Under the pieces are notes generated by a model. It was not told the DNA's origin. It saw nothing but the letters and a program-made list of their open reading frames with translations, and did no database searches. From Anastatus disparis (Eukaryota > Arthropoda > Insecta > Hymenoptera > Eupelmidae): a stretch of DNA of 64,000 nucleotides. Shown piece by piece: positions 1 through 11,459 of this stretch. Numbering within the stretch: the stretch's first letter is position 1; every line of letters starts with the position of its first letter. A program made the position numbers and the translations under genes. Location: contig JAFFSR010000315.1 in NCBI GenBank assembly GCA_017163975.1, positions 186,001 through 250,000 on the forward strand, given 5' to 3'.

Positions 1-310
1 TTTCATCATTCGAAAATTTCTTGTATTTATGATATCCAGCAGCAAAAGCGCCTGCATTAACTTCTCTTTCTCGGCTTTGTCGCCTCGACTCGCTTTCTTC
101 TGATTTTGCCTTTAAATCGTCTTTTACCCACTTTATTTGTTCATTTGTCGGCTTACTCTGACCCGCTTTTGCATTTGGTTTTGCCTTTGTATCATCAACA
201 AAACACCATTCATCGTGCTTAATCAGTAATGCTTGTGCTTGTATGCACCACGTGTCATAATTTTCTTTTGTTAGCACTTCAATTCTCGTAGAATTCACAA
301 CGTTTGCCAT
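1..310 (-). CDS. Copia-type Gag, N-terminal part (runs off window edge)
   Basis: Reading on the minus strand from the ATG at 310-308 gives 103 uninterrupted residues to the window edge. The start reads MANVVNSTRIEVLTKENYDT, followed within a few residues by a W-C-I-Q stretch. A 'L-x-x-x-N-Y-x-x-W' opening is the usual start of copia-superfamily Gag (DUF4219/UBN2-like), the protein that packages element RNA into particles. The middle is charged (K/E/R-rich, about residues 50-85). The assignment is supported by a canonical copia primer-binding site and a candidate LTR directly upstream. The rest of gag-pol lies outside the window, so I cannot say whether the element is intact, but this part has no stop or frameshift. 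Confidence 0.8.
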   Translation of the reverse strand, partial: MANVVNSTRIEVLTKENYDTWCIQAQALLIKHDEWCFVDDTKAKPNAKAGQSKPTNEQIKWVKDDLKAKSEESESRRQSREREVNAGAFAAGYHKYKKFSNDE

Positions 311-453
311 ATTGGATCAAAGTTTAATTTTTATAGCCAACCTCAAATTCACACTAGTTAAAATACAGTAGAATTTTCTAGAAAATTAACCTTAAAACTG
401 AGCACGGGTTCACAGCAATTTTACTTCCTTTATTTCGAGTATATAACTCGCGT

Positions 454-469
454 CTCTGGGCCCATAACC
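454..469 (-). promoter_or_regulatory. Copia primer-binding site (half-tRNA-Met type)
   Basis: Minus strand reads GGTTATGGGCCCAGAG about 145 bases upstream of the Gag start. Copia elements prime reverse transcription from an internal fragment of initiator tRNA-Met, and their primer site is GGTTATGGGCCCAG-like, which matches. It lies just inside the putative LTR boundary. Confidence 0.8.
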
Positions 470-471
470 AT

Positions 472-716
472 TGTTAGGGTATAACGGAATAAATTAGGCA
501 CTTTATTGAATTAACTGACTGTATTTTTATAATTTATTCTATTGAATAACTTATAACGATTAAGAGCGATAATCTTTGTACATGTGGCTTTTTCGAGAGG
601 TTTTCTTACAGTAGTAAATCAAATACATTTAATGACGCATTAGAACAATAAATGATGTATTGAGTAGAAGAACACTCTCAAGTTATAAGAAAGAGCGCGC
701 GCTAGTTGAAACAACA
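472..716 (-). repeat. Candidate 5' LTR of the copia element
   Basis: The stretch is bounded on the plus strand by TGTTAG at 472 and ACAACA at 716, so on the minus strand it runs TGTTGT...CTAACA. It ends directly at the primer site. Its ~245 bp length suits copia LTRs. The matching 3' LTR is outside the window, so the outer boundary is inferred from the TG...CA rule only. Confidence 0.55.
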
Positions 717-1204
717 AATATTGAACAATCTATATTTAACAAAAACAATGTATAATAACTATTTTTATGGTGTAAAATAAGGCTTTCTTTTTTTTTTAAA
801 CATTCTGCAGTTCAAAATGAAATTTCATTTCTTTAATATGAAAGGACAAAGATGAGCGACCTGCTCTAGAATAAATTTAGAACAAACGTGCCTGTTTTCT
901 TTTAATATCTTACAAATAATACATGTTTTTAATTAACAATCATTGATTATTTTATTACTCACTAATGTCAAATTATTTTTTTCTTTCATGCTATATTATT
1001 GAAAAAATCAATAATTTCTAAAAATATTATATCTCTTTATTACTATTTAGTTTTTGAATATCACTAATTTAAAAATTCGTTTCATGACACAATATATAAT
1101 AAAGTTGAGATTTAGATTAGAAAAGGACAAAAATAAATGACCTATTATAAAACAAAATTTTTAAGGGTTTGCTTTAGACCTATACTAAAAATAAATCAAT
1201 ATAA

Positions 1205-1320
1205 ACTATTTTTTATTAACTTGAACAGTTTTGAACGGTTTTAAACAGTTTTAAACACCTTCAAACAGTTTTAAATATTTTTAAAAAGTTTTAAGAAGTT
1301 CAAAATGATTTCAAACAGTG
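1205..1320. repeat. AACAGTTTTAAAC minisatellite, interrupted by the foldback
   Basis: Imperfect repeats of a 10-13 base unit (AACAGTTTTAAAC) occur here and again at about 2650-2800, on the two sides of the 1354-2613 foldback and mostly in the same orientation. The simplest reading is that the foldback inserted into one minisatellite. The rest of 717-1353 is AT-rich with nothing I recognise. Confidence 0.5.
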
Positions 1321-1353
1321 TTTCATAATTTTGTGTTTGTAAAAATTTTCTTG

Positions 1354-2613
1354 TATATGGGACGTTTCACGTCAACTCACCTAACAAAAAAATAGAATTC
1401 GTCAAAAATCTGTGAAAATGTTCTATTTGATACCCAAAATATACAAAAATAATTTTAGAGGTCCAGGTCAAAGGGGTCAGGATTTAAACGTGATGGAATT
1501 TTTCGAATTTTTCAAATTTTTTGCTAAATAAATATTTTAATGAATTTTTTCCTCAAAAACTATCAATTTTTCGTTAAAACTTAATAGAATACTTTTTGCA
1601 AATTATAATATACTGATTTTTATGCTTACTTGATCGATTTAAACATACTATTTAGTATATCTAAACATCGAGCAGGTTAAATTGGCTTTTTAAAGTCTTA
1701 TTTTTCACGTTTTTTATGAGGAAAAAATATACGAAGCCTCCAGTTGGGCAGCCTTCTGAAAGTTACTTAATTGTGCAAAAAAGTCTGAATAAATTGTTAT
1801 TTTGGATCAATGATGAGATTTGTGATTTTTTTTCTGAAAAAGTATTGATTTTTGGGACAAATGTATGAAAATGTTTTTTATTTGAAATTGTATGTAAAAT
1901 GTATGTAAATTTTTGTAAACCATTATTTGCTAAACATCACAAATTATAAATGAAATTTTGAAATTTAAAAATTTATTTTTTGTTGAATTTTTAGTATACA
2001 TGGTTCATAATGTCTTAAATTACAATTTGTAAAAATATGTTCATATTCTACACATGATTTCCAAAAAAAAAACATTTTCATACATTTGTCCCAAAAATCA
2101 ATACTTTTTCAGAAATCACGAATCTCATCATTGATCCAAAATAACGATTTTTCAGACATTTTTGCACAATTAAGTAACTTTGAGAAGGCCACCCAACTGG
2201 AGGCTTCGTATATTTTTTCCTTATAAGAAAACAAAAAAAATCAGACTTTAAAAAGCCAATTTAACCTGCTCCATTTTTAGATATACTAAATAGTATGTTT
2301 AAATCGATCAAGTAAGCATAAAAATCAGTATATTATAATTTGCAAAAATTCAGGTGAATTCTACATCTAATTTCCAAGAAAAAGTATTTTATTAAGTTTT
2401 AACGAAAAATTGATAGTTTTTGAGGAAAAAATTCATTAAAATATTTATTTAGCAAAAAATTTGAAAAATTCGAAAAATTCCATCACGTTTAAATCCTGAC
2501 CCCTTTGACCTGGACCTCTATAATTTTTTTTGTAAATTTTGGGTATCAAATTTACAGATTTTCGACGAATTCCATTTTTTTGTTAGGTGAGTTGACGTGA
2601 AACGTCCCATATA
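1354..2613. mobile_element. Foldback element FB-1 (long inverted repeats)
   Basis: The two ends are reverse complements: TATATGGGACGTTTCACGTC at 1354 pairs with its complement ending at 2613. The match continues with a few mismatches for ~530 bases on each side, leaving a ~175-base loop centred near 1970. There is no coding capacity. The outer ~200 bases match the ends of the foldback at 16271-18566, so both belong to one family of non-autonomous long-TIR elements. Such DNA would form a very long hairpin when single-stranded or transcribed. Confidence 0.85.
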
Positions 2614-2814
2614 TTAAAATTTATATAATATATACGAGAAAATGTTCACTTTAGTTTCAAATTATTCTGTATTGTTCAAAAATGTTTAAAACTGTTTATA
2701 ACTGTTTTAAAATTCTCAAACTTCACATTTATAAACTATTTTGAACAGTTTTAAACATTTTTAAACAGTTTTGAATAATTTAAAACTATTTCAAACAGTA
2801 ATGCACATTTTATA

Positions 2815-3088
2815 TTTCCGCTAGGCATTGGAGATATCATCTTCTCTTCTATTTTATTGCCAGTGGGTCTCTTGATCGCTGTGGACTGAGACTCGTGATT
2901 TCACCTTGATCATATATTTTTTATTGGCCAGGGAGAATTCGTAATTGGTTTTTCTTGACCTCTTAGTTCTATTTCACGGAGAAAAATTCAGAAAAATTTT
3001 TCTAAAATTTTCCCGGGGATTAGACTCTGGTCTTCTGAAGCATGAGCCAAGAGCCTTAGCTCCTGCAATACCACCGATTCTACTTATA
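2815..3088 (-). mobile_element. Possible tRNA-derived SINE
   Basis: On the minus strand, positions 3072-3005 resemble a tRNA. An A-box-like stretch (TTGCAGGAGCTAAGG) is followed about 40 bases later by GAGTCTAATCC, close to the B-box consensus GGTTCRANNCC. An AT-rich body follows, as in the clearer SINE at 30788-31262. I found no target-site duplication, so this is tentative. Confidence 0.35.
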
Positions 3089-3184
3089 GGTATGAACTTA
3101 TTTTAAATAAATAAAAATCGAAAGAGTGTAAATATGTATAAATTTAAAGAACAAACCGAAAAAAATCATCTTTACTGAAAATAT

Positions 3185-3390
3185 TGTATGAACTCTCATG
3201 TGAGATCTCATATGAAATCGCCTATGAAATCTCATATAGATTCGTTTAATTTTGAAATACATGTGAGATCTCATGTCAGATCGCACGTATATTTATTTTA
3301 TTTTAAAAACTTAACAAATATACATTCGATTTCATATGCAATCTCGTGTGCGATCTCATATGTGATCTCACATGGGATCTCCTATATATT
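3185..3390. repeat. Cluster of palindromic GAGATCTC motifs
   Basis: Variants of ATGTGAGATCTCATATG recur every 10-20 bases in two blocks (3190-3290 and 3330-3385). Each is close to a perfect inverted repeat centred on AGATCT. The open frames here only read out the repeat (MRSHMRSHM-like) and are not genes. Related clusters lie at 5150-5175 and 5690-5915. Confidence 0.7.
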
Positions 3391-4127
3391 TTATTCAATT
3401 TAAAACATTTAAAGAAGATATTTATAACTTTTTTATTTTTTTTGTCTTGTTCTTTAAATATTGACAAATTATGACATTAGCTATATTAGTACAATCATTT
3501 TAGTTAAAATGCAAAATCCTTTGGAGCTGTTATTTTTTTATGAACTTAGATTGCAAATTAGACATCAAAGTTGACAAACCTCACCTCAAAATACTATAAA
3601 TTGAAAACTTGTATATAACTTTCCAAGTATAAGATTTTGGTAGATTTCTTTAGTTGTCCGTACTCAAGTTGAATCCTACTACTTTTTTTCTTGAAGTGAA
3701 AAAACCCGATTAAATTCTCCATTTACTCATAAACTTAGATCAGAAATATTATCGAAAGGGGAAGCTTCATCATGCCCTTAATGTATTTAATTACACTAAT
3801 ATTTTAAATACGTATTCAAACACTAGAACATCATAATATTCGATAAATTTAGTGGAGCCATAAGACCCCAAGAATCTTGCCCGGGGTCATTAGTTCTTAT
3901 TTTGGCTACTTTATTTGATTTGCATTGTATTTCATGGTGTCACTTTCCAATTAAGGATCAGCTTTTGACTAAGTTTACCGATCAAAAATAGCTAAAAAAG
4001 ATATTTAGTTTTTATTTATTTTTTTTGGCTTGTTCTTTAAATATTAACAAATTTACACGCTTTCATTTCTTATTTGTAAAAATAAATAGATATTCATAAG
4101 TGAAAGCAATTCTGATATCCATTTTTA
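3391..4127. other. AT-rich interval without recognisable gene
   Basis: No open frame of useful length and no recognised element. A short stretch around 3430-3475 (TTGTTCTTTAAATATT) recurs near 4020-4050, suggesting old local duplication. Confidence 0.4.
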
Positions 4128-5155
4128 TTGAAAATAAACAGAATTATTTCTTTCGCTTCTTTCGATCAGTAAAAAATGTCTGAAACCTCGTCTAAAACTG
4201 ACCTTTAACATAAAGAATAGTATAATAATAAAATATGTGCATTACCTCACTTTTAACGTTTAGAATTACATTGCATACAAATATAATTCTTATTTTAAAA
4301 TCTATGTGAATAGTCTGTATGGATATGATTATATATCATGGTTTGAAATTGTATTCGAGCTCGATTTAGAAATTTTTCAGATTAATTCTTGAGTTATAAA
4401 AACCTATATTATTTAAATCTGTATGATGCAATTGTAAACGATATGTAAAAATAATTTATCAGTATGATAAAAAAAAGATATTAAGTACTAAGTCACTGTC
4501 GGTTCATTGAAGGTAGTTAGTCATAATGTTCTCAGACATAAATAAAGCTGCAACTGTTTTTACGGCGACATGCAAATTTCGTTACAATTGGTAAGACGTG
4601 TTATGCCGTAAATCTAAAGCAGATGCAGCCTGCGTCATAAAACAACACTACCTATTGATTAGAAAATTATCAGTGTCATTAATCAGTGAATTGACCCCGA
4701 GCCTCGTATACATGTTTTTGTCTGAGATATGAAATAAGTAACTCAATTTGTGAATACACAAATTCTGTGCCAACCTTTGTATACGAACGGCATCGCTCTA
4801 GACTTAACTGAGAAGCGATGGCCTTCTTGAGTGTAAAAGGCGATATGCATAATTGTAGTGACTAGTTTCTTAACTATTACTTGTAGATATCGTTTAAATC
4901 TTTATAAAAAATTTGATTGTTTTTATTATTATTTAATCGCCAAGTATAATCATGCTCGAATATAATTTAAAACCATAATTCATAATAGCATGCTTTAGAT
5001 AACGATTGTTTTGTAGATGTAGAGTAGAATCATTCAATCGTAATGTTAGATTATACAAAAATTTATTGAATCATAGACCAAATTTCTGATTTGATGTCGT
5101 TGACATTGATTACAGTTATAAATGTAAGAGAAAATAAAATTTTTTTGCAGATGAG
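4128..5155. repeat. Segmental duplication, copy 1 (blocks A and B)
   Basis: Block A (4128-4386) and block B (about 4966-5155) are repeated in the same order and orientation at 5186-5438 and 5505-5700. The copies are separated by ~580 bases in copy 1 but only ~67 bases in copy 2, so copy 1 has gained, or copy 2 lost, about 510 bases. By eye the copies look roughly 85-90% alike. No gene is visible; the open frames at 5046-5460 lie in repeat sequence. Confidence 0.65.
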
Positions 5156-5185
5156 ATCTTTCGTGCGATCTCATGTGCGAAAAAA

Positions 5186-5700
5186 TTGAAAATAAACTAC
5201 TTCTTTCGTTACTTTCGATTAGTAAAAAATGTCTGAAATCTCGTCTAAAACTGACCTTCAACATAACGAATAGTATAATTATAAAATATGTGTATTACCT
5301 TACTTTTATTGTTTGGACTTACATTGCATACAAATATAATTCTTATTATAAAAACTATGTGAATAGTTTGTATGGATATGATTATATATCATGGTTTGAA
5401 ATTGTATTCGTGCACGATTTAAAAATTTTTCAGATTACTTTAGATTTACGACTGAATTAGGAAAACAAGCAATAAGATTGTGATAATACTCTAAAATAAA
5501 AGTAGTGGTTAAAAACCATAATTCATGATAGCATGCTTTACATAACAATTGTTTTGTAGATGTAGAATAGAATTATTTAATCGTAATGTTAGAATATATA
5601 AAAATAAATTAAATCACAGACTAAATTTCAGATTTGATGTCGTTGACATTGATTACAGCTATAAGTGTAGGAGAAAATAGAATTTTTTCGCACATGAGAT
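5186..5700. repeat. Segmental duplication, copy 2 (blocks A' and B')
   Basis: Second copy of the unit described at 4128-5155. Both copies end into GAGATCTC palindrome sequence, so this palindrome may be part of the duplicated unit or its breakpoint. Confidence 0.65.
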
Positions 5701-5915
5701 CCCACATGAGAACTCATCTGAGATCGGGTATCGAAAAAAATTAATTTTTTCGCACATGGGATCTCACCTGAGATCTCAGGTGAGATCGGGTATCAGAAAA
5801 AATAAAATTTCGCGGTACATGAGATCTCACGTGAGATCTCATGTGAGTTCTCATATGAGATCTCGTTTCATCTTCGATCATGAGAGCTCATGTGAGATCT
5901 CATGTCATTTTTTTC
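5690..5915. repeat. Main cluster of GAGATCTC palindromes
   Basis: At least eight copies of a palindromic motif of the type CATGTGAGATCTCATGTGAG lie within ~225 bases, interleaved with a short spacer reading GAGATCGGGTATC (twice). The density is higher than in the 3185-3390 cluster. Confidence 0.75.
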
Positions 5916-6539
5916 AGTAGTGATAGTAATTTTTGTCATACATTCAAGAAATCCTATAGCTTCTTCTCAAAATACCCCTTGTGTATGCGATTTCGACAAC
6001 TAACGATACCAGCATATTTTAAACCAATAAATCCTGTTACTTGACGTTAAAATTTGTATCTAACTCCCGCAAGTGGTGAGAGTTCAGTACACTTTGTATA
6101 TAAGTCCGATCCATCCAGCCATTACTAAAATGCGCGCATATTTACTAGCGACCTCTGCGGCGTTACGTTTATATTAGGTTCGATATGATATAGGTCAGAT
6201 TGATTCACAGAGATCGAAAAAATACAGACATTTTCAAAAACATAATACAATTTATTTATATATTTTCTTACTTGTATGTTATTTTAAAAATTTAGTTTAT
6301 TATATATTTAATATCCAAATAAATACTCCCGAGTAGAAATTTGTTAGGGCTGCCACATTTGATTACGTGGCCCCCATCTGGCGGCCGAATGCGGACCAAT
6401 AGTGGCGTGTAATGGGGCGCTAATCGGGACCACTTAAGGCTGCCTCATCTTTCATAACCTCCAATGCAAAATTATAATGAACTTGTTTAGTTTTTCATAA
6501 ACTACCTGTTTGAAAACTTTCTTTAATATCTTAACAAAA

Positions 6540-6899
6540 TTATCTTGTAGTGTTTTCATAAATTATCGTAAGTTGATAATCTTTGATTTCAGAGTATTTG
6601 GAAAATAATGAATAAAATTTTTTATTTTTTATGAAATCTTCTAAACATTGTATATAATCCATTTCGAAAGGTGATTCCATATATTTAACATATAATTGCC
6701 CATCGTTTATTAGCTTTACATAGTCTGTAGGTACAATTACTGGATACTTTAATTTGCTATCACAGATGAGACTAATTGAAAGTATCTTGCCATTGTAAAT
6801 CCTATAATTTGAGGTTATGTTTTTAATAACTTTCAAATCACATAACATTTTCATAAATAAATTGTTTAATTGTATATAAAAAAGAACTATCTTAATATA

Positions 6900-6967
<68 letters not shown>

Positions 6968-6974
6968 TTAACAT
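6540..6974 (-). CDS. Hypothetical ORF inside the 846-bp element
   Basis: A 144-codon minus-strand frame. The first ~30 codons only translate the (TA)n tract (IYIYIY), so a start at an internal Met such as the MKMLCDLK stretch is more likely, giving ~105 residues. That part has a normal protein composition with no low complexity: hydrophobic, charged and aromatic residues are mixed. I do not recognise a family. Its position inside an inverted-repeat element suggests a captured or transposon-derived fragment. It may not be expressed. Confidence 0.3.
6903..6962. repeat. (TA)n microsatellite
   Basis: About 30 uninterrupted TA dinucleotides. Other tracts in the window: 8280-8330, 9343-9381, 11367-11420, 12420-12452, 22437-22485, 44447-44467 and 55122-55162. 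Confidence 0.95.
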
Positions 6975-7614
6975 ACATTGAGCAACACAACTGAAAGCCG
7001 ACTTTTAAACAATAACTTCGTCTACCCTAAGTTCGGCAGCCTTGCGAGGCCCAGATCTTTGCCCCATTACATACCTCGTATAATACAATGCATAAGCCAC
7101 AAGAGGGCCACATCAGAATCTTTCGGTGCCACTCGTGGCCCAGATGTTTGCCCTAAGTCTATTTCTACTCGGGCTGATAAAAAATGTTAAGAATTGATAA
7201 AACAAATTAAAAACTAATATAATTGGGTAAAAATGATTATTTTGTAATAATAATAGATAAAATCGGGTAAAAAGGTATAAAATCTAATAAAATGTACGAA
7301 TTCATACCAATTTTATTCGCTTTTATTCAATTTTATTACTTGTTTTATCTATTTTTATCCACTTCTATCCATTTTTATATATTTTTTATTACCTTTTTTC
7401 ATTTTTTATTACTCACAAATAGTTTTTATTAATTTTTATTATTTATTGTCATTTTTTATTTTTAATTATTTAAAATCTTTTTTGCTAGAGTAGGCGACAA
7501 AATTTCTTCAATTTTACTCAATACTATAGCTGTAATGGCATAAGATATTGTTCGTTTATAAAAATTTTCAATAACTATATTTTTTTTGTTTTTAAAACAT
7601 TGCCAACTAGTCAC

Positions 7615-7875
7615 ACTTTAAATTAGATGAGCTACTTGCACTTTAACTGGTAACTGGTCAGACCATTTACCAGTTACTTGCTCTGTAACTACCAACTGGT
7701 CCGACCATTTACCATTTGCTCACCCAATTACTGGTAAATGGTCCGACCATTTACCATTTATCCATCCAGCTACTGGTAAATGGTCCGACAATTTATCATT
7801 TACTCATCCAGTAACTGGTAAATAGTCCGATCATTTACTAGCTGCTTACTCGGTTACTGGGAACATTCACAACCC
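7615..7875. repeat. ACTGGTAAATGGTCCGACCATTT minisatellite (copy 1)
   Basis: About five degenerate units of ~45 bases containing TTACTGGTAAATGG and TCCGACCATTTACC, each unit itself partly palindromic. The same unit forms a larger array at 34985-35790. No coding content. Confidence 0.7.
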
Positions 7876-7884
7876 TTTACACAA

Positions 7885-8065
7885 TATCCGTCACTCTATC
7901 TCCATCTCTCCGTCTCCATATTTCCTTCCCGTCTCTCCGTCTCTGTTTTTCCGTCTTCGTCTCTTGTTCTCCATCTCTTCTACTTCGTCGCTTCTCTTCG
8001 TCTCTCCATCACCGTCTCTCCGTCTATGTCCCTCCGTCATCGTCTCTCCGTCTCCATTATTACTT
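7885..8065. repeat. TCTCCG-type pyrimidine minisatellite
   Basis: Degenerate repeats of TCTCCGTCTC. Further arrays are at 8400-8745, 37088-37380, 49320-49660 (complement) and 54172-54800 (complement). Confidence 0.8.
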
Positions 8066-8111
8066 TATTATATTACTTATATATATTTTTATATTATATT
8101 ACTACCATTAT

Positions 8112-8275
8112 ATTAATGTGAAGAATTAAGTCTTTTTTTCCCGGGAATATCGTTTGCATAATTGTCACATATACATACACTCACACACTTGCACTTACAC
8201 ATATACACACATACACATACACATACGCACATTCACATGCATACATACTTGCATACACTTACACACATACAAATA

Positions 8276-8333
<58 letters not shown>

Positions 8334-8745
8334 CCATGTACATTTTCACATATACATGTAACATGAACACATATATATACACATATGCACATACACATGC
8401 AGAACATTTGCCTCTCCATCCCCATTTCTTTGTCTCCAACACTCCGTCCCTCCATCTCCGTCACTTCGTCTCCCAGTTTCTCTTTTTTCCTCTCCATTTC
8501 TTTGTATCCGTTTTCGCATCTCCGACTCTTCGTCTCCGTCTCTTAATCTCCGTCCCTATGTCTATGTCTCTCCATCTCTGCCTCTCCGTCTCTGTCTTTC
8601 CGTCTCCGTCCTTCCATTCATGTCTTTTCGTCTCCATCTTTCCTTCATGTCTCACCGTCTCTGTCTCTCCATCTCTTCTACTCCGTCGCTTCGTCTCTCC
8701 ATCTCTGCCTCTGTCTCTTCGTCTCTTTCTCTTCATTTATAAATA
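8112..8745. repeat. Composite repeat: unique lead + CACATA array + TCTCCG array
   Basis: In order: a non-repetitive lead containing AATGTGAAGAATTAAG (about 8113-8135), an ACACATATAC-type array with an embedded (TA)n (8160-8405), then a TCTCCG array (8400-8745). The same three parts occur in the opposite orientation at 54172-55120, including the lead, so this is a dispersed composite element and not a random microsatellite. Frames across it encode only low-complexity peptides. Confidence 0.7.
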
Positions 8746-9337
8746 AATTATATTTTTTTTGTGAATTAAAAAAAATATAATATGTTTGTGCTGTTTACAA
8801 ATAATTAGATAATCTATAATATATTTACTACACATGTGTTAAGTTAGGTGCGTAGTATGCGTATAATTATTGAAGATCATAAATTATTTGTGTTTGTTTA
8901 GTGCATTTTTTTTAAGTCGGTTTTGTTTCATGTTAAAAAGATTTTTTTTTAAGTCGGTTTTGTTTTTTGTTAAAAAATTTTTAATGTTTGATGTTTTTTT
9001 TCAATGTTTTTGAAGTCGGTTATTATTGTTAAAAATTTTCATTTTCTATTTTTTAGTGAATCCCCTTACTAGAAGCGCAAATATAGAAAGACCCACTAAT
9101 TACGCCTAACTTTCATTATTAATTCATAACGCATGCATTAGTACACTATACTAAGCAATGTATAGGAGGAAAGAAAAAAGGCTCAACGGCACAGTGTCGT
9201 TGTGTGTACATGTATACATATTTAAGCTTAGGTAAGAGAGGGAGAGAGAGAGAGAGAATGAGATTGATATTTAGATAGATATTTAAATTTATTGACTGTT
9301 CATTATGTTGTACAACAAAAATAATACAAATTTGTAA

Positions 9338-9342
<5 letters not shown>
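8746..9342. other. AT-rich interval with AAGTCGGTT repeats
   Basis: Three T-rich repeats ending in AAGTCGGTT lie at about 8910-9025. No gene seen. A short (GA)n tract is at 9238-9258. Confidence 0.4.
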
Positions 9343-9387
<45 letters not shown>

Positions 9388-9439
9388 AGATACTAAGTAA
9401 AAATATTATTAAAACCAAAGATACAGTAATTAAAAGTGA

Positions 9440-10584
9440 TTAAAGTTTAGCTCGGAGCAAAGGTTCATTCCTAAGGGAAAGGTAGTGCGAGTATGTTGAT
9501 GCCTTGAATAATGCCAATGATGAAGAATTTCTTAATAATGATGGTAGACCGTTCCATAGTTGCGATGACACAACCAGGAATGATCTTTGGTGATACTCGG
9601 CGGATAAAAAAGGAATAGTTACCGGTCTCATATCACCCCTCAGTGTTCTCACAGGCCGGCTCCATAGATATCTAGAATAAGATATGACGGTGAGCATGAC
9701 AAAAACATTTTATATAAGAAGGTAGTAGTGAAGTATTTTCTTCTACCCAAAGTGGATAACCAGCCTAGAGAGGACCTACAAGCAGAGATGTGGTCGCGCT
9801 TACTTACACCATAGATGTAACGAATACCAGAGTTTACGACCCTTCGAAGCCTCAGATCGAGTTCAGCGGAAAGGTCAATATAGACCAAACAGCAGTAATC
9901 AAGTAAAGGAAACAGTAAGGAACGGATACGATGCTTACGTAGTGCAATGGTGGTACTTTTTCGAAAGAAATTTAATCTATAGAGCAATGAGTGGCTTTTG
10001 CTGCACACATGCGCAATTTGATCTTTCCAGTTCAACTTACTATCAAGCCATACACCAAGACTACGAACAGAAGATTCAAACTTAATAAGATCACCATTTA
10101 TTGGCACACCAGTGATGTGTACTGAGGGCAGCATATTGACATAAAAATAAGATCCAATAATAATAGCTTTTGTTTTGTTCACATTTAATTTTAGATGGTT
10201 ATTTGTCGCCCAGTTAACAATACCGACAGTTTGATCACTCATAAGAGCAGTAACAGAAGCTAACTTAGTAATTGGGAAGTGAATGTACACCTGAAGATCA
10301 TCAGCATAAATAAGATGCTGCACATCGGCATGGAAGTCAGCAGCCACATCATTGATGTATATAGAAAACAACAGTAAACCAAGGACGGAGCCCTGAGGAA
10401 CACCAGTATTTAATGTTACATAGTCAGATGCATTACTATCTGCATCAATAACAGCCTGCTGTTTCTCAGAGAGATAAGACGCAAACCATTGCACAACTGA
10501 ATGCGAGATGTCAAGAGAAGACATTGTTCTGAGCAGAGAAACATGGCATACCGTATCAAATACCTTGCTAAAGTAAAATAACAA
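9440..10584 (-). pseudogene. LINE reverse transcriptase fragment (jockey/CR1-like), dead
   Basis: Minus-strand frames carry the C-terminal half of a non-LTR retrotransposon RT. Visible motifs are the SKVFDTV motif-A region, GVPQGSVLG, the YADD catalytic box, the LNVNKTKAIIIG stretch and the thumb region. A frameshift near 9690 moves the reading into the C-terminal tail (frame 9440-9697), which has the usual LWNGLP block. It is dead on several counts: the motif-A aspartate is tyrosine (FYFSKVFD where the LINE at 50013 has FDFSKAFD), the frame is shifted, and everything upstream of RT is replaced by a (GA)n tract. The 3' side ends in a (TA)n tract at 9343-9381, probably the original tail or target. 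About 395 residues remain, against ~900 for a complete ORF2. Confidence 0.8.
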
Positions 10585-10586
10585 CA

Positions 10587-10590
<4 letters not shown>

Positions 10591-10665
<75 letters not shown>

Positions 10666-10666
10666 T

Positions 10667-10736
<70 letters not shown>
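10591..10736. repeat. (GA)n microsatellite
   Basis: About 145 bases of near-perfect GA, broken by an ACAGATAG patch. It directly abuts the 5' truncation of the LINE fragment. Long SLSLSL frames here are artefacts. Confidence 0.95.
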
Positions 10737-10739
<3 letters not shown>

Positions 10740-10964
10740 AGCAGGCGAAGTATAAGGGAGGTAAATGAAAAAAAACACCCGGTTTTTCTTAACTTGATAA
10801 TTTGCTTATACAAACCGAATATTGGCCCAATAATTATAGGACACGTATGGGACCTTTTTGCAGACATTTTCTATCAGATAAAAAAAAGTTTTTTTGAATC
10901 GGTTTAGGAATGACGGAGTTATAAGGTAACGAACATAAAAAAAAATTCAATCAAATTAAGAACC

Positions 10965-11300
10965 TCCTCCTTTTTGAAATCGGTTAAAAATTATTAAAAT
11001 TAACAACAGTTTTGATTATGAAATTAAAAAATTTGAATATAACGCAACATGAAAATCAAATTAATTCTGAAAACATTATTGTGATTACTTAACTTGAAAA
11101 TAATTTAAAAAGGGATAAAAAATTCAAAAAGATTCTAAAAGTTGCAATTAAAAAATTAAAAATTATTAATATATTACAAGGAAAAAGTCAAATTAAGTAA
11201 CTTTAATTTACCTACTTTAGAATACTATATTGAAAATAACGAAATTGAATGTAGGATAGTAAATAATGTTAATAATATTTGGTCAATTATTAATAGTTTA
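10965..11300 (+). repeat. Dispersed repeat, copy 1 (coding remnant)
   Basis: Matches 48860-49070 closely (both contain ATATAACGCAACATGAAAAT and AAAGTTGCAATTAAAAAATT). Read on the plus strand, both give pieces such as KLKNLNITQHENQIN in frame, so they look like a decayed charged or coiled-coil coding region from one element family. In the second copy this lies downstream of a Ulp1-like protease remnant. Confidence 0.55.
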
Positions 11301-11365
11301 ACGAATGCTCCAACGGTTTTTTTTAATACAATAATAAATTCATTAAATAAAAACTGCACTGCAAA

Positions 11366-11423
<58 letters not shown>

Positions 11424-11459
11424 TCCTATATTATATAGACGTAAGCCTCAAAAAATAGC

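Larger units (their letters stand above)
6328..7173. mobile_element. 846-bp element with CCCGAGTAGAAAT inverted termini
   Basis: CCCGAGTAGAAAT at 6328-6340 is answered by ATTTCTACTCGGG ending at 7173. Subterminal GC-rich sequence (TTAGGGC..., GTGGCCC, AATGGGGC) is also shared in inverted order with gaps. The inside holds a (TA)n tract and one minus-strand reading frame. I see no clear target-site duplication, so the superfamily cannot be named. Confidence 0.6.

Noticed and set aside
8154..8746. Several overlapping long frames on both strands
   Set aside because: They translate CACATA, TA and TCTCCG repeats (IYIYIY, SVSPSPS and similar), with frames on both strands over the same bases.
10416..10867. 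120- and 99-codon frames of SLSLSL
   Set aside because: Reading of the (GA)n tract on the minus strand.
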